Source: a bacterium (GTDB taxonomy: Bacteria; Electryoneota; RPQS01). From it: a stretch of 64,000 bases of DNA. Below the pieces are notes generated by a model. It was not told where the DNA came from. It ran no database searches and was given only the letters and a program-made list of their open reading frames with translations. Position 1 is the stretch's first letter; the number at the start of each line of letters is the position of its first letter. This document shows positions 50,364 through 60,598 of this stretch, piece by piece. A program made the position numbers and the translations under genes. Where the stretch lies: the NCBI GenBank assembly GCA_016703065.1, contig JADJCU010000008.1, forward strand, positions 62,001 through 126,000, written 5' to 3'.

Positions 50364-53300
50364 GAGTGGTGACCTCCTTCATTCGCACCGCCGCCGTGAC
50401 CATCGAGATGGCGGTCCGTCTCGCGGCGCGGGCGATTGCGCAGTTTGGTGAAATAGGTCACCGCGGGCTTTGTGTTGATCTCGGCGATCACAGTATAGGC
50501 GCGCGGGTCTTTGTTCATGTGTGAAACCTGGCTGTCCGGGTTGTTGGTATTACCGAAGCTAATCGCACCTGTTGGGCAGGTCTGCTGACACGCGGTCATG
50601 AAGTCCTTATCCTCGATGGGACGGTTGAACTCTTTGGCGTGCTCCTTGCCTTCGCGGATACGCTGCTGGCAGAAAGTGCATTTTTCCATAACGCCCTTTT
50701 CGCGGACAGTGACTTCCGGATTGAGCGCGAGTTGGAGCGGATGCGGTTCGTACGCGGCGAAAGTGTATTCGTGCCAGTTGAAGCGGCGTACCTTATAGGG
50801 GCAGTTGTTCGAGCAGTATCTCGTGCCGACACAGCGGTTGTAGATCTGCATATTGAGGCCCTCGGAACTGTGCACGGTCGCAACGACCGGGCAGACGGTC
50901 TCGCAGGGCGCATTGTCGCAATGCTGGCAGAGCATCGGCTGGAAGGTGACTTCAGGATCGTGCTCGTCGCCGCTGTAGTAGCGGTCGATGCGAATCCAGT
51001 GCAACTCACGTCCAAGTCGAATCTGACCGGCGCCGACGACGGGGATGTTATTCTCTACCGAGCAGGCGGCGATACAGGCATTACAGCCGATACACGCGGT
51101 CTGGTCGATGACCATTCCCCACTTACTCCCCGTGTACTCATGCTCGGGCCAGAGCGAAACGAGTTCGTGTTCATGCCACTTGCCGGCTTCGGGGTTCTTC
51201 AGATACTCCTCGAACGCAGCCTCGGCGACAATGGGCCGGCCTTCGGTGTAATTGTGACCTTGCACGTCCGGCAGCTCTTCCCAGTGGCCCGTCGACTCGA
51301 CCGCCACGGCGTGCGTTGTGCGCAGGACGCCATTTTCCACCGCGCAGAGGGCGAAGGCATTGCCGCCGACACCGTTACCAGCGCGACCGACGCGGCTTCT
51401 TCCCCACCCTGTCTCAATGGTCAGAACATCTTCTACATCGCCGGGCTGCACGTGGACGGGAAGTTCAATCGTGGAGCCGTTCGCCGTCACCTTTACATAG
51501 TCACCATCCCGGAGCGTCAATCGGCTCGCAGTCTTCGGAGCGATATTCAGGCAGTTCGTCCAGCTGATACGGGCGACGGGATGCGGGAGTTCGAGCAGCC
51601 ACGCGTTGTTGCCTGTGCCATCGTCGGACAGGTGCGGTGAGGGCAGCACGACCAGCTGCAGTGCGTCGCCCTGTTGCGGAATCAGAATGTTGTTGAGACC
51701 GATACCGGAATATGTGCGCGGCGCAGGGGCTTTGCGAAGATCGACAAAACCGTCGCGGAGAGCGCCATTCCAGAAGGTGACAAAGTCTGCCGGGAACAGG
51801 TCGGCGGAGTAGACCGTTGTGCGCCACGTATTCTGAATGTAGTCATACCAGCTGCCGACGGCTTCACCGAGTCCGGGAGCTGCGGCGGCTTGAGCGAACT
51901 TTAACAGGGATTCTTCGGCAGCGCGGCAATCATGCAGCGGCATGACGGTCGGCTGAACGATGGAATAGAGACCAACTTGCGGTTCAGCATCGCCCCACGT
52001 CTCGAGCCAGTGTAAGCCCGGGAGTATATAGGTGGCCAGGCCACCGGTTTCATCAGCGCGATCACCGAGCAGAATGACCGTCTGAGCTTTGCCGATTGCA
52101 GCGGCGACTCCAGCCGATTCGGGCAGGCCATAGACCGGATTCGAGCCGAAAGTAATCAGGACATCGATCATGCCGCCGTTTAGCTTGGCGAGCAGCGTTT
52201 GCAGTTCGACCAGCGAGCCGAGCGCTTGCAGCGAGGGCGCACCGTTGCCATCGACCGTGATGCCTTCATTGCCGAGCATCGCGTTCAACAGGCAGGCCAC
52301 CAACTGGTGACCCAATTCATCGCCGCCCATAACAATGCTCTTGCCGCGCGCATTCCAGAGTTCGTTGGCAATGCGCTCAATCGAGCCGTTCTTCAGGCCG
52401 TATTGGTTTTCGACCTGCGTTGCATTGAAGCGCGCGACGGTCGAGCTGGCCGATGCATCGAGCGGAATAGCCGTACGTCCCGCGGTTGCCAGAGCGTTGG
52501 CGATCGCGAGGCCAACGGCGGGGCTGAGACCGGGTTTTACGCGGAAGCGCTCGTCCGCATTTGATGCCGTAACCGTCGTGGCACAGTCAACGCTGACGAG
52601 CTTATTCAGCTTGCCTTCTTTGACGTGGCGATTGGCACCGAAACCGGCTTGCCATTCGAGCGTCGAGTAGCCGGTTCCGAGCGGATCGGCTTCGAGACAG
52701 AGCACGTACTCGGCCTGATCAAAGCGATAGGCCGGGAGTACCGCGGCGCCGTACGACAGCTCGTTGGCCTTGCGCGCGGCTTCGTGCGTCCACGAGTCGT
52801 AGCTGTAGTGCTCAGCACCGAATGCCAGGCAGAAGTCGGCAATGATCTTACTGCGGGCCGGGCCGTTGACGGTTCCGGTGAGCAGCGCAATACGGCCGCG
52901 CGCGGCTTTCAGCTTTTCAGCGATTTCCGTATCGGCGGCATTCCACGAAATTACCGTCGGCGAACCGCCAACCATTTTGAGTGGTCCGGTCAGACGATCG
53001 GGATCGTAGAGATTGAAGATATCATATTGTCCGCGCGCATCGAGTTTGCCTTTGGAAAGCGGATGCTGCGGATTGCCTTCGAGCTTGATCGGTCGGCCTT
53101 CGCGCGTTTTGATCAGGACACCGTTGCCGCTGGCCCCTGCTGACGCGTAGTAGTTTGGCACGCCGAGCATGATCTCTTCCGGCTGATTGATATACGGAAT
53201 GATCTTTTGCGCGGGACGGAGGCCGCAGCCGGCGGTGGCAAAGACCATCGCGGCCCCGGAGATCTTCAGGAAGTCGCGGCGCGACATGCCGTTGGATTCA

Positions 53301-53542
53301 CCGTTTTGCTTGACTTTCAACTCGACAAACCCGGCGGCTTCGGAAATCAGACTGGCGTCACCCGTAAGGGAGAACTTTTTGTCCTGTTCCTGTTCGAAGA
53401 ACGCTTCGGGTTTGGAATAGAATTCGGAGTGCTTCACCGCGAGTGCCGCCTGCTCGCCGTAGCGTTCGCCGAGCGTCGTCCAGTGGCGCGGTTTGGCCTC
53501 GGAGGGATTAGCCGATGTTTTCATATTGATATCTCGGCTCAT
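50360..53542 (-). CDS. actB: Alternative Complex III Fe-S/molybdopterin-like subunit ActB
   Basis: A 1060-residue protein. A twin-arginine signal (SRRDFLKISGAAMVFATAGC, Arg88-Arg89) lies unusually far in, after ~85 residues, as in other ActB proteins. Residues ~110-750 are a molybdopterin-oxidoreductase-like domain that, from what is known of ACIII, lacks the cofactor. The C-terminal ferredoxin-like domain has CIGCNACIAACSVENN, CQHCDNAPCETVCPV, CSNNCPYKVRRFNW and CTFCQQRIR, ligands for several Fe-S clusters. It carries electrons between the quinol site and the haems. The ATG overlaps actA by four bases (ATGA). Confidence 0.95.
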   Translation of the reverse strand: MSRDINMKTSANPSEAKPRHWTTLGERYGEQAALAVKHSEFYSKPEAFFEQEQDKKFSLTGDASLISEAAGFVELKVKQNGESNGMSRRDFLKISGAAMVFATAGCGLRPAQKIIPYINQPEEIMLGVPNYYASAGASGNGVLIKTREGRPIKLEGNPQHPLSKGKLDARGQYDIFNLYDPDRLTGPLKMVGGSPTVISWNAADTEIAEKLKAARGRIALLTGTVNGPARSKIIADFCLAFGAEHYSYDSWTHEAARKANELSYGAAVLPAYRFDQAEYVLCLEADPLGTGYSTLEWQAGFGANRHVKEGKLNKLVSVDCATTVTASNADERFRVKPGLSPAVGLAIANALATAGRTAIPLDASASSTVARFNATQVENQYGLKNGSIERIANELWNARGKSIVMGGDELGHQLVACLLNAMLGNEGITVDGNGAPSLQALGSLVELQTLLAKLNGGMIDVLITFGSNPVYGLPESAGVAAAIGKAQTVILLGDRADETGGLATYILPGLHWLETWGDAEPQVGLYSIVQPTVMPLHDCRAAEESLLKFAQAAAAPGLGEAVGSWYDYIQNTWRTTVYSADLFPADFVTFWNGALRDGFVDLRKAPAPRTYSGIGLNNILIPQQGDALQLVVLPSPHLSDDGTGNNAWLLELPHPVARISWTNCLNIAPKTASRLTLRDGDYVKVTANGSTIELPVHVQPGDVEDVLTIETGWGRSRVGRAGNGVGGNAFALCAVENGVLRTTHAVAVESTGHWEELPDVQGHNYTEGRPIVAEAAFEEYLKNPEAGKWHEHELVSLWPEHEYTGSKWGMVIDQTACIGCNACIAACSVENNIPVVGAGQIRLGRELHWIRIDRYYSGDEHDPEVTFQPMLCQHCDNAPCETVCPVVATVHSSEGLNMQIYNRCVGTRYCSNNCPYKVRRFNWHEYTFAAYEPHPLQLALNPEVTVREKGVMEKCTFCQQRIREGKEHAKEFNRPIEDKDFMTACQQTCPTGAISFGNTNNPDSQVSHMNKDPRAYTVIAEINTKPAVTYFTKLRNRPRRETDRHLDGHGGGANEGGHHS

Positions 53543-54045
53543 TGGTGGCAGGAGTTACAGTCTGTGGGGCCGTCGTTGTCGCGGTGACATTGGAGACAAT
53601 CGCCCATGTTCAGTTTGCGATATTGATAGACCTTGTCCATCGTCTCCACGGGGCCGTGACAGTCTGCGCACTGGAATCCCTTGCGAATGTGCCACTGATG
53701 GGAGAAGAAGGCGTGGTCCGGCACGGCATGCACGCGCTGCCACTCGATTGGCTTACCCGAATTGTACGCCTCGGTCAGTTTGATGATGTTTGGCTTGTCC
53801 ACGGCGACGACGCTGTGGCAATTCATGCAGACGTTCATCGCGGGCACCGTAGCGTGCCGGGAGTTTTCCACCGAGCTGTGGCAGTACATGCAAGGGATAT
53901 GATTATCGCCTGCGTGGATTTTGTGGCTGAAGGGGATGGGCTGATTAGGCGCGAATCCCTGATTGCTCCAGGACCACATAAACAGATTGTAGCCCAACAC
54001 CAGGGCAGCCATGGTGTAGAGCAGGCCGAGGACCTTTCGGCTCAC
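53539..54045 (-). CDS. actA: Alternative Complex III pentahaem cytochrome ActA
   Basis: A 168-residue multihaem cytochrome: an N-terminal anchor (VLGLLYTMAALVLGYNLFMW) and five CxxCH sites (CMYCH from Cys52, CMNCH, CADCH, CLQCH, CNSCH). This count is the signature of ActA. The start is a GTG with GAGGA ahead. It is the first gene of the operon and the electron entry or relay subunit on the periplasmic face. Confidence 0.95.
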   Translation of the reverse strand: MSRKVLGLLYTMAALVLGYNLFMWSWSNQGFAPNQPIPFSHKIHAGDNHIPCMYCHSSVENSRHATVPAMNVCMNCHSVVAVDKPNIIKLTEAYNSGKPIEWQRVHAVPDHAFFSHQWHIRKGFQCADCHGPVETMDKVYQYRKLNMGDCLQCHRDNDGPTDCNSCHQ

Positions 54046-54193
54046 AGGACGTCCTCAGGGTTGGTGAAAAATTTCGCAAACCTCACCCTTCCACAACACC
54101 GGGGGGAGGGTCTGCGGGACAAGCTTAGAAATGTCATGAATTTAGAGGCCCAGAGAAATGGGGAATGGGGCCAATTGGGAGGGGAATCGTGAA

Positions 54194-54222
54194 AATATCG
54201 CGAAGTTGCGATAATATAACAA
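54194..54222 (-). promoter_or_regulatory. Putative promoter of the act-cox operon with an inverted repeat in the spacer
   Basis: Minus-strand TTGTTA (54222-54217) and GATATT (54199-54194) are 17 bases apart, about 150 bases before actA. The spacer and -10 contain TATCGC-N6-GCGATA (54196-54213), a perfect dyad placed where a repressor could act. Confidence 0.5.
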
Positions 54223-54471
54223 CTCTCTCTATTGCTCGCAACGGATTTCTGACTCAATTGTATAGAACTAAGCGGCTGTAAAACTTGAAGAGGTTGCTTA
54301 CTTCTTTCACAGGATTCACCGTCCTACTCGCGGTCCGGGCAAGTAGAAATCGCGATGTTGTTTAGTTTTCTTGCAGAATAGTGGACTTTTAGCGGTTATT
54401 CCTGAAGCAAGAAACCCGGCCAAAACAAGCCGGGTCGAACGCAGTCAAAAATATGACTAAAATAGGAATGT
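54223..54471. other. Intergenic region between actA and the polysaccharide lyase gene
   Basis: AT-rich, with no credible gene. It contains the terminator at 54414-54435 and nothing else I can support. Confidence 0.6.
54414..54435 (-). terminator. Intrinsic terminator
   Basis: Stem ACCCGGC / GCCGGGT with an 8-base loop; on the minus strand it is followed by TTCTT, 37 bases after the polysaccharide lyase stop codon. Confidence 0.8.
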
Positions 54472-57400
54472 TTACTTGGTGGCTTCCACGCCTCCAGCTT
54501 TGGTCGGCGGCGAGTTCCGGGCTTTCGAGTCTCGTGGACCGTGCGGCAGTTCGACCAGCGGGGGTGCGGTAGTCACCAGCCGGGAGACAACGTGATAGAA
54601 GAGCCGATCTTCCTGCGCATAGCCCAATCCATAAGAGGTAGTCCCGCGGGGCACGATATCGAGGAGGCGGTACGAGCTGTCGGGGTCTGTACTGGAATAG
54701 ATGTCGTAGAAGGCAGGGAAAACCGGGACGCCCTGCACAATGAAGACGGGTTCGGACCAATACAGCGTCAAGTCACCTTCATCGACGCCGAGACGGAGAT
54801 CGGTGATGAGCCCCTGCGGTACATTAGTCAGCGAACCGATCTCGACATAGTCGCCATTGAGATAGTAAGCTTCCGGCACACCATTCAGCCACACGGACAC
54901 AGTGTTGGGAGCATAGATGATCGCCCACTCGCCAACCGTGCCATCGATCCGCAAGGTATCGTTGCTGAGCGTCCATTCAACATCGACCGGATCGGGGCTT
55001 TCAAACAGGCGAATCGTGGGCGTACCCCAATCGAGGAAGGAGCCTTGCCTAACGACTCCGGTCTTGAGGGCGGATGAGGAATCATGCTGGATCACAACCG
55101 CAAGCGACGCGTCGGTGTGCAGTGAGTCGACGTCGATATCCGCAGTCTGCCCGTGACTGATGGCGCAGGTCGCTTCAAAATTCCCGCCGTTGCGGACGCG
55201 CAGGACGGTGAGACCGGCATCACTGTGGAGCAGTTCAGCGATCGCTTGCGCCGGGCGGCGCGGCATGAATGCATTCACGAACCGCACGGCTGTGTCCGGA
55301 GCCGCATTTGAGACGTACATTCCCCAACCGCCCCACGTGGCATTGTAGTAGTTCGTGAACATATACTGATGCGACCGATTGGCAGGCGCGAGCATGAACA
55401 TGTCGGCGTCGGTCGAGGTGCCGTCGATGAAAATCGAGCTGGGGCTATATGAGAAAATGTTTTGACGGTTGCGCAGCAGGAAGGTGAAGGTGCTGGGCAC
55501 GGCGGCCTTCATATCATCTACGATCACGAGCAAGTCGGGCCGAACATAGAGAAAATGCCGTTGATAGCGCGTTAGGCCCAGCGTCGACGGATAGCTGGTG
55601 GTCGCATCTCCAACTACATAGTCAACCGTCTCGAGCATGAAGGTATCGGCGAGATGCGGGTTCATCGACAGCCGGTTTATGGGCAGTGGCCATTCATTCT
55701 TCAAGCTATCGCCGATTTGCCCTTTGCCGTTCACGAGCATGGTCGTCGAGTTGTAGGTGCGGTGAACCGGCGATTGCAGGCCTGCTGGTTGAATCAGGTA
55801 ATCACGGCCATAGGCGAGCGAGAAGCAATTCTGCTCGGGCAGGAAGTGCGAAGGTTCCCAGTCGCCGACCGGAGAGCCGCCCCAGAAGGTCTCGTAGGCG
55901 TTACGGCCACAGACCAATCCGCACTTCAGCGCAACAAACGTGGCGGTCGTGTCATTCCACACGCTGCGGCCGAAGTAGGTATCCTGATCGGTGGCGATCC
56001 ACGACTTATCGGAGGGGACGGATTCAATAACGGTCGGGTCATAGAAGAAGAAGCCGAGCGGACCGTCCAGACTATATCCCTGGCGGCTGACAAGCTGATT
56101 ACTCAGCCACTGGGCCTCACCGTTGTTGTATTCGCGGGCAAAAAGCATCAGCTGGTCATCCGGTCCGTACCACTCATCGTTTTGTGACTCGTTGAGCATG
56201 ACCATGCTGGCCGGATTCGGCATCGAGCCATAGATGCGGTACTTGGCCATGCTTTGAATCCACGGTGTGTCGAAGTAGTCGATGCCGCGCTGTTCCCGCA
56301 TGAGCCACACGTGCGGCATCATGGTCCACGTAATGAAACCCCAGTAATTCATGGCCTCATACCACGAGCCGTCGGTGACCGGCGCATAGAGGGCGAGGAC
56401 ATTGTCGAGATTCGTCATTGCGAGGTCTTCCCAGTACACGGCCTCGGGCTCCTCTTCATAGAGCGCGTAGCAGGCCGCACCGAGATAGCTCATGCAGTTG
56501 ATGTTGTGATTGTGAGTGTAGGCATCGGACCACCAGATCCACTTGGGCCCTGCAGCGGCCAGGCGCTGCATTTGGGTGCGCAGTTTGGTATGGATGGTAT
56601 CGCGTTCGGCCTTGGTGAAATAGGGGTAGCACCAATCGTAAGCCAATGCGAGGGCCTGGCAGGTGCGGCTCGAATAGATATCCATGTCAATGTTGCCGGT
56701 TTCCCAGTGGGGATAGCGACAGAGCGTCAGCGCTTTGTACTTGACGTTATCAATGTACGGTTGAGTCGGCGTCAAGACGGCCTTCAATGCTGCGTTTGCG
56801 AGCATACTGGAAATATAGGAGTAGTTCACAGACTCCCATGCCTCCGGTGCGGGCGCAACGTAGGACATGTTCACATTGACCGTATTCGTCAGTTGCAACG
56901 CGAAATTTGCATGCGTGGTCGAGGCGAGCGTCTGGAGCGTGGGAATTTCAGCGGCAGTGAAGAACAGTTTAGGATGAACCGCCTGATCAAACGTCGTGAC
57001 GAGCAGTCCGGCGCTGTTATTCGTCGGGTAGAGGTCTGTGCCAGTCGTGGTGATCGCGGCGCGCAAGAAGTAGCGTGATTCAAACGCGGGGGTCCACTCA
57101 AACCAGAAATTCTCGTCGTCATCACCGGCGTGTGAGTAGTTCGCGCTATCGACGGCGACCCAGTTGCTCGAATCGGTGGACGCGTAGAGCACGACTTTCC
57201 CTGACTCCGCACCGCTGTAGTTCTTGAGTCTGACATGCACCGGGCAAATCTGGCCAATATCGGTGCCGAGTTCGTAGTCGAGCTCGGTGATACCGGAATC
57301 ATCGGGGTCTTGAAGAACCCAGTTGACGAGATTCACGATTAACGTATTGCGAACAAGCCCGGTATTTGTGACGCGCTTCAGCGATCCGGCCACGTACGCT

Positions 57401-57992
57401 TGACGGGGACTGCACAAACGGCAACGCTTCCGGGTACGTTTTGATATTGGATGACGAGCGTGGCTCCGTGAGCCGGTACCGCAAGGTCGGGATAGGACCC
57501 TCCGGGATAACCGCTCGCGGCAAAGGTCGCAGGAAGTCCTGCGGCAATCGGGTGCGTCGGCTGCACGACCTGGTTAGTGTAGACGGTCTGTTTGTTCTGC
57601 CTCCAGTCGGCATGGATCGCGTGTTTTTCGAATTCGGGATAGGCGCCACCATAGCTCGCGAGATTGGACCCTTCCATAATCAAGCGTCCACCCAGTTTAG
57701 CGAATTCGGTCAGAACTGAGTCGTAGCTGCCAGTCGCACGACGCTCGGATCCGTGAAAGAAAACAGCGTCCCACGTCCACAGCGTATCAATAGACGGCCA
57801 ACCCTGCGTGTTGGTATGCCAGACGGTGACGTTATGCCCGGCCGCGCTGATCGGGGGCTGGATATCGCTCACGTAGGGTCCGTAACCTTTGTGGTGATGC
57901 GACGCCAGCAGCAGAATATCGGCCCCGTTGGCTTAGGCAGTGCAAATCAGGAGAATTCCGACCAGAATCGCAGGTAATCGGTGCATGATCAT
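54472..57992 (-). pseudogene. Heparinase II/III-like polysaccharide lyase, disrupted by a stop and a frameshift
   Basis: The gene would begin at ATG 57992 (or 57986) with signal HRLPAILVGILLICTA, but a TAA at 57933-57935 sits at the expected cleavage site (CAA to TAA would be one change). The frame continues as NGADILLLASHHHKGYGPY, a ThuA/amidotransferase-like domain. It needs one extra base in the C/G run at 57405-57408 to join AVCAVP to RQAYVAGSLKRV. Then follow a CARDB-like domain, an alpha-toroid (AYDWCYPYFTKAERDTI, HNHNINCMSYLGAACYALY, GSWYEAMNYWGF) and a beta-sandwich with YQRHFLYVRPDLLVIVDDM, as in heparinase II/III or DUF4962 enzymes. About 1170 residues. It would cleave acidic polysaccharides outside the cell. 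A sequencing cause is possible. Confidence 0.72.
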
Positions 57993-58331
57993 CCGGGGTT
58001 TACTTGGGACAGCAATCTCTTCCATAAAGTTCTGAATGGCGCAAGAACCAAACCAATGGAGTCATTGGGCCAGTCTCCGACATTACCCTACAATTTAACC
58101 TCACCGTTGCCGCACTGCAACCTTTCTGATACGTTATTATCAGTCATATCAGTTGGCATAAGAGCAATAAAAACAGCAAAGCAAGCGGTATTTTGCCGCC
58201 TGCTTCGGTGTTGAAAACGTGTCGAGGAGGATTGTGCCATCCCTGCCCAACCCGTGGGTCTGGCGCAAGGTCAGCTGGCCGGCCTACGCGGCCGCATCAC
58301 AACCCTGCCGCCGCAACCACGTAATGTGAGT
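57993..58331. other. Intergenic region between the lyase and peptidase genes
   Basis: About 340 bases with no credible frame. It contains a terminator-like hairpin at 58179-58205; otherwise nothing recognised. Confidence 0.6.
58165..58205 (-). terminator. Likely intrinsic terminator of the S9 peptidase gene
   Basis: Stem AAGCAAGCGG / CCGCCTGCTT with one mismatch; reading the minus strand it is followed by TGCTGTTTTTATT. It lies about 125 bases after the peptidase stop. Confidence 0.55.
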
Positions 58332-60398
58332 CTATTGTTCGGGTTTTTCGGGCAAAGTTACGGTCTCGCCGATGACATATTTCTTTAACCACGCGATATC
58401 CCATTCGAGCTTGGCGAGGCGGAACGATCGCTTGGTCAGGCCGTGCCCTTGATTAGGATAGACGACGAGTTCCGTGGGGACGTGGAGGTATTCTTTTAAG
58501 GCACGATGCAGCATACGGGCGTGTGCGGCCGGGACGCGTTCATCGCCTTCCCCGACATGAATCAAAGTGGGGGTAGTGATCTTGTTGAGATTCCACGACG
58601 GCGACGCCTCAAGCCACTCCGCTTTGGTTTCCCACGGTTGACCTTCCATGAAGTTCACGACGTGGCCGGGTGTATCTTCGACTCCCCATTGCGTCATCAT
58701 GTCGAGCACTCCTGCTCCGGTGGACGCAGCCCTGAAGCGGGTCGTGTGTGTGATCACGGCATTGGTCAGAAAGCCACCATTGCTCCAGCCGCCGACGGCA
58801 AGTTTTGACGAATCGGCAATTCCGGCAGCAACAAGCGCATCGACACCCGAGAGGATGTCGTTTACTTCGACGTCGTTTTCGTGGCCAATCAGGTCCGTCA
58901 TAAACTTGTCGCCGAAGCCTGTGGAGCCTCGGTAGTTGGGACAGAAGCATGCCCAACCCATTGAGGGCCACAACACACGGCCATAGATCCAGAATTCAAA
59001 GCGGAACATCTCCATGGAAGTCGGTCCGCCATGCAGGCTGACGTAGACCGGCAGCGGTCCAGAGCCCTTGACGTAATCGGGCGGCAACTCGAGGATGCCT
59101 TCAACAGGCGTCCCGTCAGGTGCGGTCCAAGTGAAGATCTCGGTCTGCGGGAGCTTCCATTCGGCCATCTGCGGGTTGATATTCGTGACGGCTCTTAGTC
59201 CCGCTCCTTCACTCGAACCGACGTAGAGTTCACCGGGCGAACTCGGCGTGTCCCATTCGACGGCGAGGGTTTTTCCATCCGCGCTAAACGTGTAGCTATC
59301 CACCACGACGTCGCCGGGCGTGAGCACTTTGTAGCCGCCGTGTCCGCTGCGGGCAATGTTGGCGATGCGAATTAGGCGCTGGCGGCCGTGATCCTCGGCG
59401 ACATAACAGAGACCTCCACCCTGCCACGTAAGTTTTGTCTCATCGGCCGGCGTCCACTCATGCGGGCGAGTGAGTTTTGTAATCAGCGTGTCCTTGCCGA
59501 AGTGCGCGACGTAAATCTCGGAGGGATAGCCGTCCCATGTGCAGCGAAAGGCGAGCTGATTTCCGTCGGCGCTCCATGCGGGAGCCTCGAGCCAACCGTA
59601 GGGCGATTCCACGCCTTTGCGCCAAAGGGCGTCGTCAAGGGCCACAACGGCGCCGGATTCACGATCCAGAAGGCGAATATCGGACATACCTTCGTCATGG
59701 ATTTGCAGGTCGGTGGGGGCGGTCTTGAGGGCGAGGGTGCGTTCGTCGGGGCTGACGGCAAAGACCTCGCAGTGGCGGGGTTCACTGTAGATCATTTCAC
59801 TGCGCCACGATGTCAAATCGAGTCGATGGAGTTCGCTCTTACTGAATTTTCCGTGACCGTACTCGACGCCATCGTGTTCCTTGCGCAGATAGGTCCAGTC
59901 GTCCTGTTCGTATTCATCGGCGGAAACCGTGTAGTAGAGGGCGCGGCCATTGGCGCTTAGTTCGTAGGAACTGACGCCATCCTTGACACGCGTGACGGGC
60001 GTTGGCTCGCCGCCCGAAGGAGCGATCCGCCAGACTTGGGTATCACCGTTGTAGGGGATTTCGGCCTCTTTCCCGCGCTCGTAGTCGGCGGTGAAATAGA
60101 GGTACTTACCGTCGGCGCTCCATTGGGGATCGGCCTCGGTGGCCCGGTCAAAGGTCAGACGCTCAGCGCGTTTGCTGGCAATCTCGACCACCCAGAGGTC
60201 GTGGTTGCGGGTCTCCTCATCCTTCTCCCAGCGCATTTCGGTGTAGGCCACGAACTTGCCATCAGGTGAAATGGCCGACGATGCGATGTAGGCCTGGGTG
60301 AAGTAGTCATCGAGGGTGATGGCCCGCTGCTCTGTCGCGACCACTGTGCCCGATGCCAATAATAGTCCAGCGAGACCCCAAACCAGCCAGCGACTCAT
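58332..60398 (-). CDS. Exported S9 family (prolyl-oligopeptidase/acylaminoacyl type) serine peptidase
   Basis: ATG at 60398 after CAGGAG gives a signal peptide (MSRWLVWGLAGLLLASGTVVAT), so the ATG at 60434 is rejected. Residues ~25-400 are a propeller with TolB/PD40-type repeats (AISPDGKFVAYTEMRW, DPQWSADGKYLYFTADY, APAWSADGNQLAF). The C-terminal hydrolase has LPVYVSLHGGPTSMEMFRF, NYRGSTGFGDKF, nucleophile Ser539 in GGWSNGG, Asp619 in GEGDERVP and His652 in NQGHGL. It should cleave short peptides in the periplasm. 688 residues; monocistronic. Confidence 0.93.
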   Translation of the reverse strand: MSRWLVWGLAGLLLASGTVVATEQRAITLDDYFTQAYIASSAISPDGKFVAYTEMRWEKDEETRNHDLWVVEIASKRAERLTFDRATEADPQWSADGKYLYFTADYERGKEAEIPYNGDTQVWRIAPSGGEPTPVTRVKDGVSSYELSANGRALYYTVSADEYEQDDWTYLRKEHDGVEYGHGKFSKSELHRLDLTSWRSEMIYSEPRHCEVFAVSPDERTLALKTAPTDLQIHDEGMSDIRLLDRESGAVVALDDALWRKGVESPYGWLEAPAWSADGNQLAFRCTWDGYPSEIYVAHFGKDTLITKLTRPHEWTPADETKLTWQGGGLCYVAEDHGRQRLIRIANIARSGHGGYKVLTPGDVVVDSYTFSADGKTLAVEWDTPSSPGELYVGSSEGAGLRAVTNINPQMAEWKLPQTEIFTWTAPDGTPVEGILELPPDYVKGSGPLPVYVSLHGGPTSMEMFRFEFWIYGRVLWPSMGWACFCPNYRGSTGFGDKFMTDLIGHENDVEVNDILSGVDALVAAGIADSSKLAVGGWSNGGFLTNAVITHTTRFRAASTGAGVLDMMTQWGVEDTPGHVVNFMEGQPWETKAEWLEASPSWNLNKITTPTLIHVGEGDERVPAAHARMLHRALKEYLHVPTELVVYPNQGHGLTKRSFRLAKLEWDIAWLKKYVIGETVTLPEKPEQ

Positions 60399-60598
60399 GT
60401 CTAACTCCTGTTTCCGTTCAAATTGTTCTAACACCTAATACAAGGTACCGAATCGCGGCGAAATCTGCCAGCCTCCCCTCTTCTCTGGTGGTGTCCGGCA
60501 CGGATTTCATATTTTCGTCGGATTTACTTCCACCTTCGACCCAAAAGCACTATATTTCGGGGGAAAATTCTAAATTCTTATGATCAGGGTGACACACG

